Shown: piece after piece, positions 20,972 to 33,300 of the stretch
Numbering within the stretch: the first letter of the stretch is position 1
Layout: every line of letters starts with the position of its first letter
Assembly: GCA_047967505.1 (NCBI GenBank)
Contig: CM106538.1
Strand: one strand, 5' to 3'
Source of the DNA: Dipteris shenzhenensis
Taxonomy: Eukaryota > Polypodiophyta > Polypodiopsida > Gleicheniales
DNA length: 64,000 nucleotides
Program-made: the position numbers and the translations under genes
The notes under the pieces: generated by a model
What the model saw: the letters and a program-made list of their open reading frames with translations, nothing else
The model's database searches: none
What the model was told of the DNA's origin: nothing

Positions 20972-21425
20972 TGTGAGACAAAGATGAGCAATGAGCAAGA
21001 GTGAGAGAAAACGTAAGTGTACTGAATAACTGAATAGAATGAGCTAGTACAAAATGAGAGTGAGGGGTTTTGTCTAAGTGAAAAAACCCTATCCTATACA
21101 CTAATTGTAGTTAGGGATTGGATTGTGGTTAGGGGGAAAAACTTCTTCACTTACAAAATTCATTGCCACACTCCCTGCCCAGGCAATGATTTGATTTCAA
21201 GCACAAGATGAACTTTCATGAATGCCCACACTAGGCTTCCATCTTTCCCATCTATGTAGTGATTATCAAAGCTTGGCCCAAATCAATGTATACCTCTCAC
21301 GGTTTTCCTCTCAGACTCAGGATGAGAGAGACACACATCCCATCATGAGGAATAGGGAAAAGTGCCCCTAACCTACTTATTACAATACATTGGCCACTAC
21401 CTAGAATATAATAATAATTCTAACA
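20972..21425 (-). repeat. Copia F 5' LTR (long form)
   Basis: Same ends as the left LTR and 454 bp long. Compared with the left copy it holds about 200 extra bases (about 21140-21350). It directly abuts the primer binding site at 20958-20969, so this is the 5' LTR of the minus-strand element. Confidence 0.85.
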
Positions 21426-23001
21426 CAGATCAGTTCCCAGTACTAGCATGAAGCCTAGAGTTGTTACTAGCAATCCAAACGGGATCACACAACTCTCTTG
21501 CCAATCTTAGATGCCCACTGGACCACTGACGTGACCAAAGGAATAATTGATAGCATTTAAAACCAGCCTACAACCTTGAGACCCTGCATCTCTCTCTGAC
21601 AGCAACAACTGTGCATCTCCCTGCCTGTAGTGGCTCTCCAAAGCAGCTCACTGTTAAGAGCCATCTCTGAAAGTCATGTGTGAACTCTTAACCAGCCCGA
21701 AGCCACAAAACCAAGCTCATTCTCGAGCTAATGCATACCAGCAGAAGAGCATCTTCTCCACGCTGCCACGCTTGCAATAGACCGTACAATCCACGTTGAT
21801 AGGCAGATTTATAGGACCCCAATTTTGAACTATTAGTGATAGGAAGTACTCACGTTGCGTATATAGCTGTTTTTGCAAGAGGGTGATGGCTCAAGGTTTT
21901 CCTAAGTTTCATGGTTTACTTAATGAGGATTGTTCTCAATTCATTGAAGACGTGGAGTTCACAGTCCTACTGAAAGGCAAACATACCATGATTTCTATTG
22001 CAAATCCTACGCTATTTTCTGTGAGGTGAAGTGAGGATATGGTTTCAGAATTTTGTTCGATGTGTTGCAAACACAAAAGCGGGATGTTGAATACCAGGAG
22101 GTAAGAGCTTCTTTTTGGTACAATGTGCATGTAAAAGGGAGCCCAATCATATTTGGTAGGAGTTGTGTAACCACTAGCAAGCACCTAATCAGGAAGTGGA
22201 CTACTACCTAACCGCTTTGCTGAGTTGTGGCAGGAATGGAGGACTTCTTTGCATCTTGAAGCTCCACCCGAAGTATTGAAGATCGAGAGATTTGTTGCTG
22301 GGCTCATCCCGGTTCTCATCCTTATCATCCTTTGGAGACCTTGGAGTCATATTTAATTAGAAAGAATAAGCTCAACGTTGTGTAAGGTGAAAATATTGCC
22401 CACCTTGACCTCAACCAGTGGGAGTTGGATACTGGACACACCCCTACTCAAATCAACCCACAATTTATTGGAATTTGTAAGAGTGGACCAATGGCGCTGA
22501 TGACCTAATTTGTGGTTGGATTCGATGGAGTAAAATCTTCTTAGTCTCAACTTATGTAATGCGTAACCAGGTCCCAGGTGGCAAAATCAAAATAGAATAC
22601 ACAGAAGTCTTGTGGAATATCTAGAAGAACATTAGACCTCTGAGCATCTCAAAAGCATAAGGGAAACTCCCCAAATTGGTGGAGCAATTAAGGAGCCCGC
22701 TTTCCCGTGCAATTGCGAGTACCTTTGGAATTTCTTCGGTGACCACCATGTCACACCTCTAAGAGCGTAGACGGCTCATGACCTAGAATAAATGCTCAGT
22801 CTAGCCCAAGCCCCACAACGTGTGCACAATTGCTATCACTATAGTTGGTGCTGCGAGACTTGAAGCTACGACTCCACACTTTTTTGTGAAAGCCTTGAAC
22901 CATCCCTTTGGCCACCAAAAAACTGTACTTTAATAGATTCTCTATCAAGCAAGGTGTTTTGCATTTTTCAGAATAGCAAAGTATGTATGGCAACCAAGAA
23001 G
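21426..23001 (+). pseudogene. Very old retroelement remnants, gag-like in part
   Basis: Around 21889 a frame begins MAQGFPKFHG and soon stops. Near 22213-22320 ELWQEWRTSLHLEAPP and IERFVAGL resemble gag capsid segments of gypsy elements. Everything is broken and no LTR was recognised. The stretch continues past gypsy A at 35645. The call is by general resemblance only. Confidence 0.35.
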
Positions 23002-23006
23002 TCAAG

Positions 23007-23490
23007 TGTAACACACTAACTATTCCTACTGTAGATCACGGGAGCAGCACCATGGATATCCTCCCAGCCAACCTTGCTGAAGCTAACGAGCAGACAGAGA
23101 ATTCCGATAAAAAAAACTACGTGAAAATCCAACTTCTCTTCTCTCTAGCCTCAACAAGCCCCATCTCCCTAGATGGATCTAGATGCCACATGTCATCCAT
23201 ATAGGGCCTTCCTAACGCAACATTTCACCCCTCTCTTGGGATGCATTAAATCCTTTGCCCCTAGGCACATTCTTTGCATTAGGCCCTTAGCCTTAGATCC
23301 ACCTAGTCTGGTGCTATCAACCCTCACCGAGGACCTTGACATTAATTCCCTCCCTCACCCAGGACCTTGACATTAATTCCCTCCCGATCATTTACATGAA
23401 GCGCAAACAAATATATTACAAAGATAGATCCTTTAAGGGAAATGTCGACTGATTCTTCCGAGGTCATGCTACCTCGGCTAGAGTGTAACA
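23007..23490 (-). repeat. Gypsy A 3' LTR
   Basis: 484 bp, about 30 bp longer than its partner because the phrase ending 'ccaggaccttgacatta' and its surroundings is duplicated near 23335-23380. TSD TCAAG lies at 23002-23006. Confidence 0.92.
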
Positions 23491-23502
23491 TTCCTTCCCT
23501 CT

Positions 23503-25032
23503 TCAGACATCAGCGTCCTCGATGATAAAGTCTGGGAACACTCTCTGCAACTGATATACGGATTCCCAGGTAGCTTCGGATAGAGGCTGACCATGCCATG
23601 CAACCAACACCGTGGGTATCTTCCGATTTCGTATTTGCATTGTTTCTCGGTCTAGGATTCTTGTTGGTTTGCGCCTCGCATTATCCTCTATCTCCTGAAA
23701 CAAAACCACACCTTCGATTAGTGAGTCACCTGTATGCAAAAATTTCTTTAAGCGCGAAACATGAAAAACTGGGTGCACCTTACAGCCCTGTGGCAATTCT
23801 AATTTATAGGCTACCTTGCCTATTCTCTTTAGAATTAGCCACGGCCCACAGTATCGAGGTGATAACTTAGCACACTCTCCTGAAGTCAACGACTTCGAGT
23901 GCGAAGGAACTCTGAGAAAGACTTTTTCTCCTTCCTTAAATACTCTTATAGACCGGTTTTCATCCGCATACACCTTGGCTCTATCCATAGCCTGGCGGAT
24001 ATTAGCTCTCGCAAGTGCTAGCATCTCCCGCATTTGAACTACAAAGTTCGCGGCACTAGGCACTATCTGAGGTACCCCAACTATAGTTGGATTGGCTGGT
24101 CTATAACCGTAGTTCAGCTCAAATGGACTGAACCCTATAGAGGAATGTTTTCTATCATTGTAGGCAAACTCCAACAATGGCAACCACTTGTCCCATGTAT
24201 GTTCCCTCAATGACACATATGCCCTCAGCATATCCTCTAAAGTCTGGTTGACTCTCTCCGTTTGACCATCCGTCTCAGAATGATCCCCACTACTCATTCT
24301 CAACTCAGTCCTTAGTGTCTCAAATACCGCTGTCCAAAAATGACCGGTAAATCTGACATCTCTGCCTGACACTATGGATCTAGGTAATCCATGCAGACGA
24401 AATATATGTCTAATAAACAAATCCGCCACTTGCGGGGCACTAACAAACTCCCTAGTCGGAATGAAGTGAGCCATCTTGGTTAGACGATCAACCACCACAA
24501 GGATAGAATCATACCCTCCCTGTGTCGTAGGCAGCCCTACAATAAAGTCCATGGAAATGCTCTCCCACTTACTTAGTGGTATTTCCAAGGGCTGTAAAAG
24601 TCCGGGTGGCTTTACCCGCTCGGCCTTGCTTACCTGACACGAGAAACACCGTGTCATATGCTTTTTCATCTTTGGCAAAAAAAAATCTCGCTTCACGAGA
24701 TCATATGTCTTCTCGACTCCTGGATGTCCCGCACACGGGCTATCATGGCACTGTCGAATGACTCTCTGCCTGAGATCATTCTGACTAGGTACTACAACCT
24801 TGCCATTTCTTTCTAGCATACCATCCCTTATGGTATATCTTGCATATGTTTGGCCTTTTTTGGATGCCAGGTCATCCTTTTCATTTTCCCTGGGTTTTAA
24901 CACATGAGCCTTAGGCCATAAGCTCTGGACAAACTCGTCCACCTTTTGAGTTTCTCTGATCTCGGTCATTAGAGCACTCTCTAATACCGTGAAACTCAGG
25001 TTGTGCATAATGCGAGACAACACATCAGCCAC
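23503..25032 (-). pseudogene. Gypsy A integrase with chromodomain
   Basis: The longest intact piece of gypsy A, with 509 codons. It has the HHCC zinc motif (HDSPCAGHPGVEKTYDL ... RCFSCQ). The DDE core has SMDFIVGLP, SGRDVRFTGHFW and HSETDGQTERVNQTLE, with Gly in place of Asp before the RD of the second block (usual SDRD). A C-terminal chromodomain begins PTRILDRETMQIRNR and ends ATWES. The chromodomain places the element among chromoviruses, which direct insertion to heterochromatin. Confidence 0.9.
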
Positions 25033-25643
25033 CCATCCTCGGCTCTAATCCGGATCTGATGGTAGCTACACTTAAGATCTATCTTGCTGAAAATCACGGC
25101 TCCATGTAATGCATCTAGCAAATCATCAATCCGAGCCATCGGATACCTGTGCTTAACAGTGATATTATTCAATGCTCTATAATCTATACAGAGGCGAAAC
25201 GTATCATCCTTTTTCTTCTTTAATATCACTGGCGAAGCAAAAGGTGAGAAACTTGGTTGAATCTGCCCCAACTTGAGGTATTCTTCCAGTTGTCTACGCA
25301 CCTCCGCCTCTTCAGTAAAACTCATTCTATAGGGAGGTCTATTTACAGGTTCTGCTCCCATAATCAGTTCAATCTTATGCTGAACATTCCGCTCTGGAGG
25401 TAACCCATAAGGTAGTTCATCCCTAAAACATTCAGAGAACTCCTCTGTTATAAGATTAGCCAGCTTGGCCATCTCACCACTTTGCGTAACATCAATGCTA
25501 GCCGAAGAATCATCAACCGGCTCTATCGATGCTGTGCAAAGGAATAAAAACCCTTCTTGAGCTTTTCGGATTTCCATCATGGAAACCAACGGTCCCTGAG
25601 GTATATCTTTTTCACCTCGCAAGACATAAAGCACATCATTCAT
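24996..25643 (-). pseudogene. Gypsy A reverse transcriptase, N-terminal half only
   Basis: It has [60 protein letters not shown], and [19 protein letters not shown]. Directly after that the frame joins sequence from after RNase H (ADVLSR). The break lies at about 25045 with short homology around GGTGGCTGATG. The catalytic YxDD box and RNase H are missing. Confidence 0.88.
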
Positions 25644-25667
25644 CTTGAATTGATATACGTGCTTTTT

Positions 25668-26480
25668 TCAATTAATGGCTGGATTCTTCCTAGAATGCCA
25701 CGCCATACCCAGGGCTATGTCTGCATAAGCAAGCTTGGTCATTTCAAAATCAAGCTTCTCAGCATAGTCCTGAATACGAAGCTCCAACTGGGTAACCCTT
25801 TGGTCCCATACTTCAGTTGAACTTCCATCTGCCATCCTGACTGTGTACGCATAGTCAGATGGACTCGTTTTTAATTTCAGCCTCTTCACGAGCTTGGAGT
25901 TAATCACATTGTGAGTTGATGTCGAGTCAAACAACACAATGACATCATGATTGGCCACTTGCTCTTTCATTTTAATTAACTCCGTGTCATTAAAGGCTGT
26001 ATACCCCGTTGCTGCGGGCTTAGATAGGATGTTATCAGGTGCACTCGTCACTAGCTTAGCAACAGACACACATAACAAACAAGGTACTAACCTCTTAGAA
26101 GATCCCGCTAGCTGAATCTGCATCTCTTCCGCTCTGGGACTTCCCTCCATCTCCACGTTGCATTCTAAGACCACCATCTCAGCCATCCGACGATCTTTGT
26201 TACGTGAACAATCCTTCCACTGACGAGGCTGAAGGCAACCAAAACATAAGCCTTCTCTCCTCACTTTTTTTCTTTGTTCTGGGTTTAAGGGAGATTTAGA
26301 CCAAGCCCAGGCTGCCATTGGGGTTACTTTCCTTTTCACTCCAATGGTGGTACTTGATTTAGGAGTCTCAGCTGGTTTTGCCTGCTTGGCTTGACCACTC
26401 GGCTGAGAAGACACCTGCTGGGTCGGCCGGACTTCTGATTCACCAGGGTCCCTCCTGGAAGCTCCTTCTTCTGCTTCCAT
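25668..26480 (-). pseudogene. Gypsy A gag end and protease
   Basis: The frame starts at a basic, Gln/Pro-rich stretch without a capsid domain. A degenerate zinc knuckle follows (GLCFGCLQPRQWKDCSRNK, missing the His). The retropepsin has VIVLFDSTSTHNVINSKLV, in which the active-site Asp-Ser-Gly has become Asp-Ser-Thr. ADIALGMAW corresponds to the usual (Y)DVILGMDW. Lack of capsid and an altered protease mean that the product cannot work by itself. Confidence 0.8.
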
Positions 26481-26831
26481 TCAGTTCAATGAGTGTTTTG
26501 TTCTGTTTTGGTTTCTTTATTTATTAAAAAGAAAAAAAAAACACCGCTAGAAAACTGTATTTACAAGCTGACACAATTCAGTGTACTGACACTCCGACAC
26601 AATTCCCTATACTAGACACAATTCCCTATACTAGGGAATACCTGCAATCCCACATGCACACTGACCAGGCATTTAACATAGGCATATATCTCAAACTGCG
26701 CTTTTTCCCTATCCTAGGGAAGCTCCTGCAAACAAACTCAGACTGTAGCACATAGGCATAACCTCAAGCATAATCTGTCTCTGCTACAGCATCAAAGCCT
26801 CATGCAGGCTGATCACTCACGAGATCCTGTC

Positions 26832-27242
26832 TGTCACGATCTGTGACGTATTCCTTTCTCTATTTCTAGACTTATGGATGGTTTAATGAATGGACACTTG
26901 TGGAAGGGTATGCCCTTTCGACGGGACACTTCCTAATGAGGCATAACCTTTTACAAGAGACATTCTAATGAAGAGACATTCCTATTGTAATGTACCCTCT
27001 CATCAAGGGTCACACCCTTCACAAGGGGTACACACCTCTTCATGCACATACCCTTTGGAGTACACACCTTTTCATGTGTGACTCTTCACTCTCTATATAA
27101 GAGAGGCCAAATTGTAGGGATGACAATCACATCCACCCTACAGACATTCAAGCAATATAATTATTCCTTGCTCTCTGCTATCTCAGTCTCTTTTCTGTTC
27201 CTTAGCACAGTTCTAAATATAGTAAATCTAGGATTTCTTACA
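26832..27242 (+). repeat. Gypsy B 5' LTR with TATA box
   Basis: 411 bp, TGTCACGATC...CTTACA. A TATATAA box lies at 27094-27100, about 150 bp before the LTR end, the likely core promoter. TSD CTGTC precedes it. Confidence 0.93.
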
Positions 27243-27243
27243 G

Positions 27244-27255
27244 TGGTATCAGAGC
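27244..27255 (+). promoter_or_regulatory. Primer binding site, initiator tRNA-Met type (gypsy B)
   Basis: TGGTATCAGAGC one base after the 5' LTR end. Confidence 0.9.
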
Positions 27256-28586
27256 AAAATTCGCTCCTGCCTGTAGGAAATGCCCCCCACCTTCTAGCGC
27301 TGATCTGATACATTTTTGCCGCTAGAAGGACATCCGTGCACATTGTGCATGGAAGAGATGGAGAGGATGAGCGTAAAATTTTTAAACGCCTACCCGGCCT
27401 AAAGTCATCCTGGCCTCTCCATCTCCCTCACATCACAAGTTGATGTGAATGGACATGACCAAAATTGTGTCCTTTCAGGTGCTTGGGCTGTCCCGAAACC
27501 AAGGGACACACCTTTTCCACCATGGGACACACCTTTTGGTGACGAGTCTCGACTCCTCACTCTTGGGACATACCCCATCGTGGGCAAAGGGACATACCTA
27601 TTCATGCAGGGTCACACCCTTTTTAACAAAAAGGACACATCCCCTCATGAACAGGTGCACCTATTCCAAGGGTCACACCCCTTCGAATAGGCACACCTCC
27701 TAGGCCCCAAGTACCTACAAAAGGGTACCTAGAGGGGTAAAAAGGGACAAAAATTAAACCCATCCCCTACCCCTAGGTTTACCCTAACTACCCTAGGGTT
27801 AAACTAAACCCCCATTTAAATTTTTGGGGCAACTAACCCTTTTGGCAGCCTTAGCGAAAAGTCGCACCTTCTCTTTCAACGCAAGACAAAAACTGTACGG
27901 ACTTCCGTACCCTCCTGCGCCATCTCTTCCGTACCCTTCTGCGCAGCCAGCCGTACAGCCTGCGCAGCAGCCATACAGCCTTGCGCCATCCTTCGGTACC
28001 CACTTGCGCAGCCAGCCGTACAGCCCTGCGCCTCTTCTGTACTTTCCTGCGCAGGAATTCCGTACATTCTGTACGTCTTTTCGCCAGCCAGCCGTACAGG
28101 CCGTACAGCCTGTACCGTACAGCTGTACGGTCAGCCAGCCTGCACCGTACAAGCCGTACGGTCAGCGCAGATCTTTATCAGCCTGCGCTGCCAGGCCCTG
28201 CTTCGTCATTTGCGCTGCCAGTTCCTGATTCCTGCCAGCCCTTGCCTTGCCATTTTCGCTGACAGTCCACTCCCTATTTGCAGCCCTGGATACCACTTTT
28301 CCTGATAGTCTGCTGCCCTCTCCTTGTTTCGCCATTTTCACCCTGCCAATTCAGCACGAGTTGCCACATTTCGCGCGATGAAGACAGCCCGTTGACAGCC
28401 CGGACCAGACAAGCCTCGAGCACTCCTCGCAAAACACTGCAACATGGACCTCCGGACAACGATTTGCAGCCTTCTTCTACGCAATAACTTGGCAGACTAA
28501 AGTATTGCAAGGTGGAGTCTTTCCAATCTGCTTTTTACGGATTCTCTTTAACAAATTACAGCAAATGAAAGAATCCACATTAAAGC
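27256..28586 (+). promoter_or_regulatory. Gypsy B leader with CCGTAC/GTACGG cluster
   Basis: An untranslated leader of about 1.3 kb. From 27893 to 28165 it has twelve CCGTAC or GTACGG words, several as CCGTACA, with one CCGTACGG palindrome. Just before that (27440-27700) short phrases such as 'gggacacacc' and 'ggtcacaccc' recur, similar to the LTR interior. No frame is convincing until 28587. Confidence 0.65.
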
Positions 28587-29231
28587 ATGGACACCCCTGG
28601 TAATTCACCCGGCCATTCAAGGACACCTCAGGCACCTGGTACTACACAATATCGTGTTCAAATTGCACAGCCAGCCCATTTTGGAGCCTTTGCATCTTGG
28701 GTCTTCTGTGTCACGTGCCCTCCGAGTGACTTGGATCACATCCTCTACCTTCTGCGTGAGGCACCTCAGTTACATTATTTCCTCAGCATAGTACAGGTTG
28801 TGTTCCACGAGACACGAAGATATCCGGAACACGATATTCCTCAGGAGTTTGCTGTTCATTTTTGGAGAGAGTTTTACCCTTCACCTTCGGCATCCCCAGG
28901 GTACTCTCCACCTCCTTCAGCTCCCCGATATCCTCCTCTACAGGGTGTACCTTCTCCAAGTCAGTATTTACATCGTGAAGGCACTCCCTCTCCTGGATAT
29001 CCTTCTCTTCCGACAGCAGCTCCTTACCCTTTTTCAGATCCGTGGACTCTGCTACCTACCCCTGTCTTATCACGAGCAGTAACACCTTTTTCAGAATCTC
29101 CAGTGTTACCTCCGACAGGACCTCCCTTACCAGATTTCCACGGGTGGTTCCATCCTGCCTCGCCTGCCCCCTCCAATATGAGCAACCTCAGGGAGCAGCC
29201 CGAATCCTCTTTCAGGGATGGTACAAACTAG
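28587..29231 (+). CDS. Gypsy B extra frame upstream of gag, Pro-rich, unknown
   Basis: 214 codons from an ATG, in a different frame from gag. The first 100 residues look globular (HFGAFASWVFCVTCPPSDLD, PQEFAVHFWREFYP). The rest is Pro/Ser/Tyr-rich with repeated PSPGY-like phrases. No known domain was recognised. It ends 37 bases before the likely gag ATG at 29269. It could be a real additional protein, an N-terminal gag part separated by a frameshift, or a chance frame; the non-random composition favours one of the first two. Confidence 0.5.
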   Translation: MDTPGNSPGHSRTPQAPGTTQYRVQIAQPAHFGAFASWVFCVTCPPSDLDHILYLLREAPQLHYFLSIVQVVFHETRRYPEHDIPQEFAVHFWREFYPSPSASPGYSPPPSAPRYPPLQGVPSPSQYLHREGTPSPGYPSLPTAAPYPFSDPWTLLPTPVLSRAVTPFSESPVLPPTGPPLPDFHGWFHPASPAPSNMSNLREQPESSFRDGTN

Positions 29232-29268
29232 AGCGCAAGTTCGCGCCTTTCTCACAGGGATTTTCGAC

Positions 29269-30366
29269 ATGTCGCACCGCTCGCGTGAAGCCTCTCCCGA
29301 GATTAAAGAATCAAGTCCCAAAAAGACCCCTGAAGGCAACATCCAAAGTGAATCTCTATTGCAACTTTAAATATCTCAGCTTCAGGACAGCATCTCCGAC
29401 CTGGTTCAAAAAGTTCAACAACTCCAAGATTCTCGAAGTCCAGCACATACAGAGGACGACGTGACGCAACCAGACGACGATGCGGACTCTTTCCCACCAG
29501 AGGTAGAAAACACTGAACTGCGTACTCTCTACCGATTACTTCAAGCTTCCAAAACTAAACGACTTGACGTCAAACTTCCGGAAGCCTACACTGGTCAACG
29601 TAATCGCCGAACAGTTGACCAATGGCTCGCTAAAATGCGCATGTATTTTGACACTGTTGACCTCACGGAAGGCAAAAAGATCGCCTTGGCAGCCTCCCTC
29701 CTGAAGGATACAGCATTTCTATGGTGGCAAAGACGCTTAAAGGACGGAAAAAGTGTGTTAACTTGGGAACGTTTTGAACACGTGCTCCGTAAGCAGTTTG
29801 TACCTGCCAATGCGGACTTCCAAGCACGATCAAAACTTCGACAGTTGGAGCAAACGGGTTCCCTGTCTTCCTACATCTCTCAGTTCACCACATTGGTGCT
29901 GGAGATTGATGGTTTAACTGAGGATGATCGCCTTCATGCTTTCATCTCAGGTCTAAATCCCTCGTTACGCATTGATGTTCTTAAAGCAAACATCACCACC
30001 ACAGATGGCGCTATTGCTTACGCAGAGCGCATTACAGATTTCCTAAACACAGGGAAGCAGAGTGCTAATCGCACACAGAACTCTCCTATGGCCAAAGGTG
30101 TTCGCCCTCAAGATAACAGCAGGTTTCGAAAAAACTTCGGTAATCAAGGTCAGCGACAGTCTCAAGATCCCCAGAAGCCCCAGAAATCATTTGCTGGATT
30201 CCAACAAAAGCACTCCTCCAAGGATCGCGCTTCTTCTTCTTCACAAAGTCATTACCGACATCCCCAACATAAAGGTGCGGCCACTGACAAGAAGAACAGC
30301 TCCAGCACAAAAGGACTTTGTACCATGTGTACAGGCGACCATAGATGGTTCGATTGTCCCAAGTGA
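29269..30366 (+). pseudogene. Gypsy B gag (capsid and zinc knuckle)
   Basis: The ATG at 29269 begins a frame that meets TAA at 29368-29370 and then stays open to TGA at 30364-30366. After a Gln-rich coiled-coil-like part (LQDSISDLVQKVQQLQ) comes the retrotransposon gag domain (VDQWLAKMRMYFD, FLWWQRRLKDG, FEHVLRKQFVPAN, LSSYISQFTTLV). The knuckle CTMCTGDHRWFDC (C-x2-C-x4-H-x4-C) comes just before the stop. Pol follows in the same frame. Confidence 0.88.
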
Positions 30367-30384
30367 CCAAAGCAAAATTCTAAT

Positions 30385-33300
30385 ATGGAACCTAGCACTT
30401 CCCCAAAAGAAGATGCTACCTCAGCACAAGACAAGAAAGGCAAAGCTGTTCGAATGGCGAATACCATCCACCTGAGCCTTGCCAGCAACCCCGAACCTTC
30501 CCTGGCCACTCAAGTACTTTGTGTTCAAGGATCGATTCGTGGAACAACGGTCACCATCCTCATCGACAGTGGCTGTTCTCATAATTTCCTAGCCAGTTCT
30601 GTGGTCGATAAACTTCGGTTGACCACCAGTCCTAGTCTCATGGACTATCAGATTGAACTCGCAAATGGAACGACTTTCTTGTGCAATACCAGGATCAAAA
30701 ACTTGTCTTTTCGCATCCAACATTATACGGACAAGTTGAACTTCGACATTATGCCTCTTTCTCGGTACGATGTCATACTCGGACAACAGTGGCTCTACGA
30801 CTATGATCCATCAATCAGTTTTCGCAGCCATACTATCCAGTTTGTCCACCAGGGAAAACTTATTGAGCTAACTGGTTCTAGGGACTCTCCTTCAACCACA
30901 GTTGCCTCTGCCCTACAAGTAAAGAAGTGGGTTCGTAAACGCCAAGCAAAGACTTCACTTCTGTTGGTTACGGCAATAGAGGAGACACCAACAAAGGATC
31001 CTCTTGAGTACCTCAACCAACCTTTTTTCCAGCCTTACATGGATCTTTTTCCTCAGGAATTGCCAAAGCAGTTACCACCTCGACGACCAGTGGATCACCC
31101 AATCGAACTTATTCCCGGCAATAATCCACCATCGAAACCTCCTTATCGGGTTTCTTACACTCAAAATGAAGAAATCCAAAGACAGGTCACCGAGCTACTC
31201 GACAAAGGTCACATTCGGCCCAGTCGCAGCCCTTTCGGATCTCCTGTACTACTTGTGGAAAAAAAGAACAAGTCAATGCGCCTTTGCATCGACTATCGAG
31301 CCCTCAACAAGCTCACTATAAAAAACAAGTATCCATTGCCTCGCATTGATGACCTCTTCGATCAACTTCTACATGCAACACACTTCTCCAAGATTGATCT
31401 TCGTTCAGGTTATCATCAAATCCGTATACGAGAAGGCGATGAGTACAAGACAGCTTTTCGAACAAAGTATGGACACTATGAATGTTTGGTCATGCCTTTT
31501 GGGTTAAACAATGCCCCGGCCACATTCATGACATTAATGAACGACATCTTCAGGCCTTTCCTCGATAAGTTCGTCATCGTTTACCTCGATGACATCCTCG
31601 TTTTCAGCAGATCCCTACTTGAGCACAAACAACATCTTCACCAAGTTTTTGAAGTTCTCCGTGCAAATTCTCTCTACATCAACATTGAGAAGAGTGAGTT
31701 CTTCAAGACCCAATTGGAATATTTGGGACATGTTATTTCAGCTCAAGGTATCTCTGTGGATCCCAAGAAGGTCGAGGTAATCTGAAACTGGCCTACTCCT
31801 AAGAATGTTCATGATGTCCGCTCTTTTCTCGGATTGGCAAACTTTTACCATACAAAGGTCTATCAGTTTTCCGAAATCGCAGCTCCTATGTCCGAATTAT
31901 TGAAAAGCACATCAATTTTTCAGTGGCTTCCCGAAACAGAGTATAGTTTCCAACAACTCAAGCAAGCACTCACTACCACACCAGTTATGGCTATTGCTGA
32001 CCCCAACCTTCCATTTGAGGTCATGACCGACGCTTCCGACATCGCTACAGGAGCAGTCTTGATGCAAGAAGGCAGAGTTATTGCTTTTGACAGCCATACA
32101 CATTCTGATATCCAAACCCGATATCCAGTCTATGATAAGGAGTTTCTTGCTGTTGTACATGCTTATCGCTCTTGGAAACATTATCTCATGGGTGCCGACT
32201 CTGTGGTCAAAACAGACCATCACTCTTTAAAGTACATCTTTACTCAGCCAGTCATGAACGCTCGACAAGCACGCTGGGTTGAGTTTTTGGCCAACTTTCA
32301 CATGACCATTGAGTACATTCCAGGACTACGCAATGTAGTTGCAGATGCTCTCAGCAGGTTACCTCTAGCATCAGCCATGGTAATCTCTACATTATCTGTG
32401 GATGTTCCGAATTCATTCAAAGGAAAGTATTTCAATGATAAAGACTTCGGCACAGCAGTACAGGTTCTTTCAAAAGATCAACCTTCGACTTCCGAACAGA
32501 AGATTTTCTCATCCTATGCTTATACAGACGACCTTCTGTATTATCAAGATCGCGTCTGTGTACCACATGACAAGGATGTTCGACGTCTTTTGTTAAAAGA
32601 GCATCATGTAGTTTCTTATGCTGCCCATCCAGGCATCAATAAGACTTATCGGTTACTCAATGCAACATACTACTGGCCTCAGATGAAAAGAGATGTCATC
32701 AAAATGGTTACATCTTGCTTATCTTGTCAACAAATGAAAGCAAGTCGACGACTTCCAACAGGACTTCTTCAGCCTCTTCCAGTTCCAACTGAAAGGTGGG
32801 AAAGTATTTCCATGGATTTCATTACAACACTACCACGATCTTCCCGAGGTAACACTCAGATTATGGTAATTGTTGATCGCTTGTCCAAAATGGCACACTT
32901 TGTTGCTTGCAAAAGCAGTGCACAGGCCCCGAACATAGCCAAACTCTTGATACAACACATCTTCCGACACCATGGATTACCCAAGAATATCATATCCGAC
33001 CGAGATCCTAAGTTTACCAGTCACTTCTGGATTTCACTGTTCGAATCTTTGGGTACTACTCTACTGTTCAGTTCAGCTTACCACCCAGAATCAGATGGCC
33101 AGACTGAAAGAGGCAACCAAGTTCTGGAAGAAATGCTTCGACATTATGTTCAGTCACGCCTCGCAGCCTGGGAAGAGTATCTACCACTCCTTGAGTTTGC
33201 TTATAATAACTCTTTCCATAGCGCCATCAGCATGACTCCATTCCAAGCAGCTTATGGACACACTCCGATTGTACCAACAAATTTTGTACTTCAACATCGA

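Larger units (their letters stand above)
7631..21425 (-). mobile_element. Ty1/copia element F, interrupted by an L1 LINE
   Basis: A minus-strand copia element bounded by related LTRs (7631-7880 and 20972-21425). On the minus strand the order is 5' LTR, primer site, leader, gag (19072-18542), protease (18663-18184), integrase (18082-17228), then after the LINE insertion reverse transcriptase and RNase H (9967-7918), a purine tract and the 3' LTR. Protease-integrase-RT order identifies copia. The LINE at 9990-17335 splits the integrase C-terminal region. A further LTR-like block (19256-20467) sits in the gag leader, and the N-terminal gag is missing. No clear target duplication was seen: the flanks CTAGT and CAGAT differ. 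Confidence 0.85.

Noticed and set aside
7626-21430. Target-site duplication of copia F
   Set aside because: The flanking pentamers CTAGT and CAGAT do not match, so none is reported.
27244-27255. tRNA gene fragments at TGGTATCAGAGC sites
   Set aside because: These are retroelement primer binding sites next to LTRs. No tRNA cloverleaf was seen anywhere in the window.
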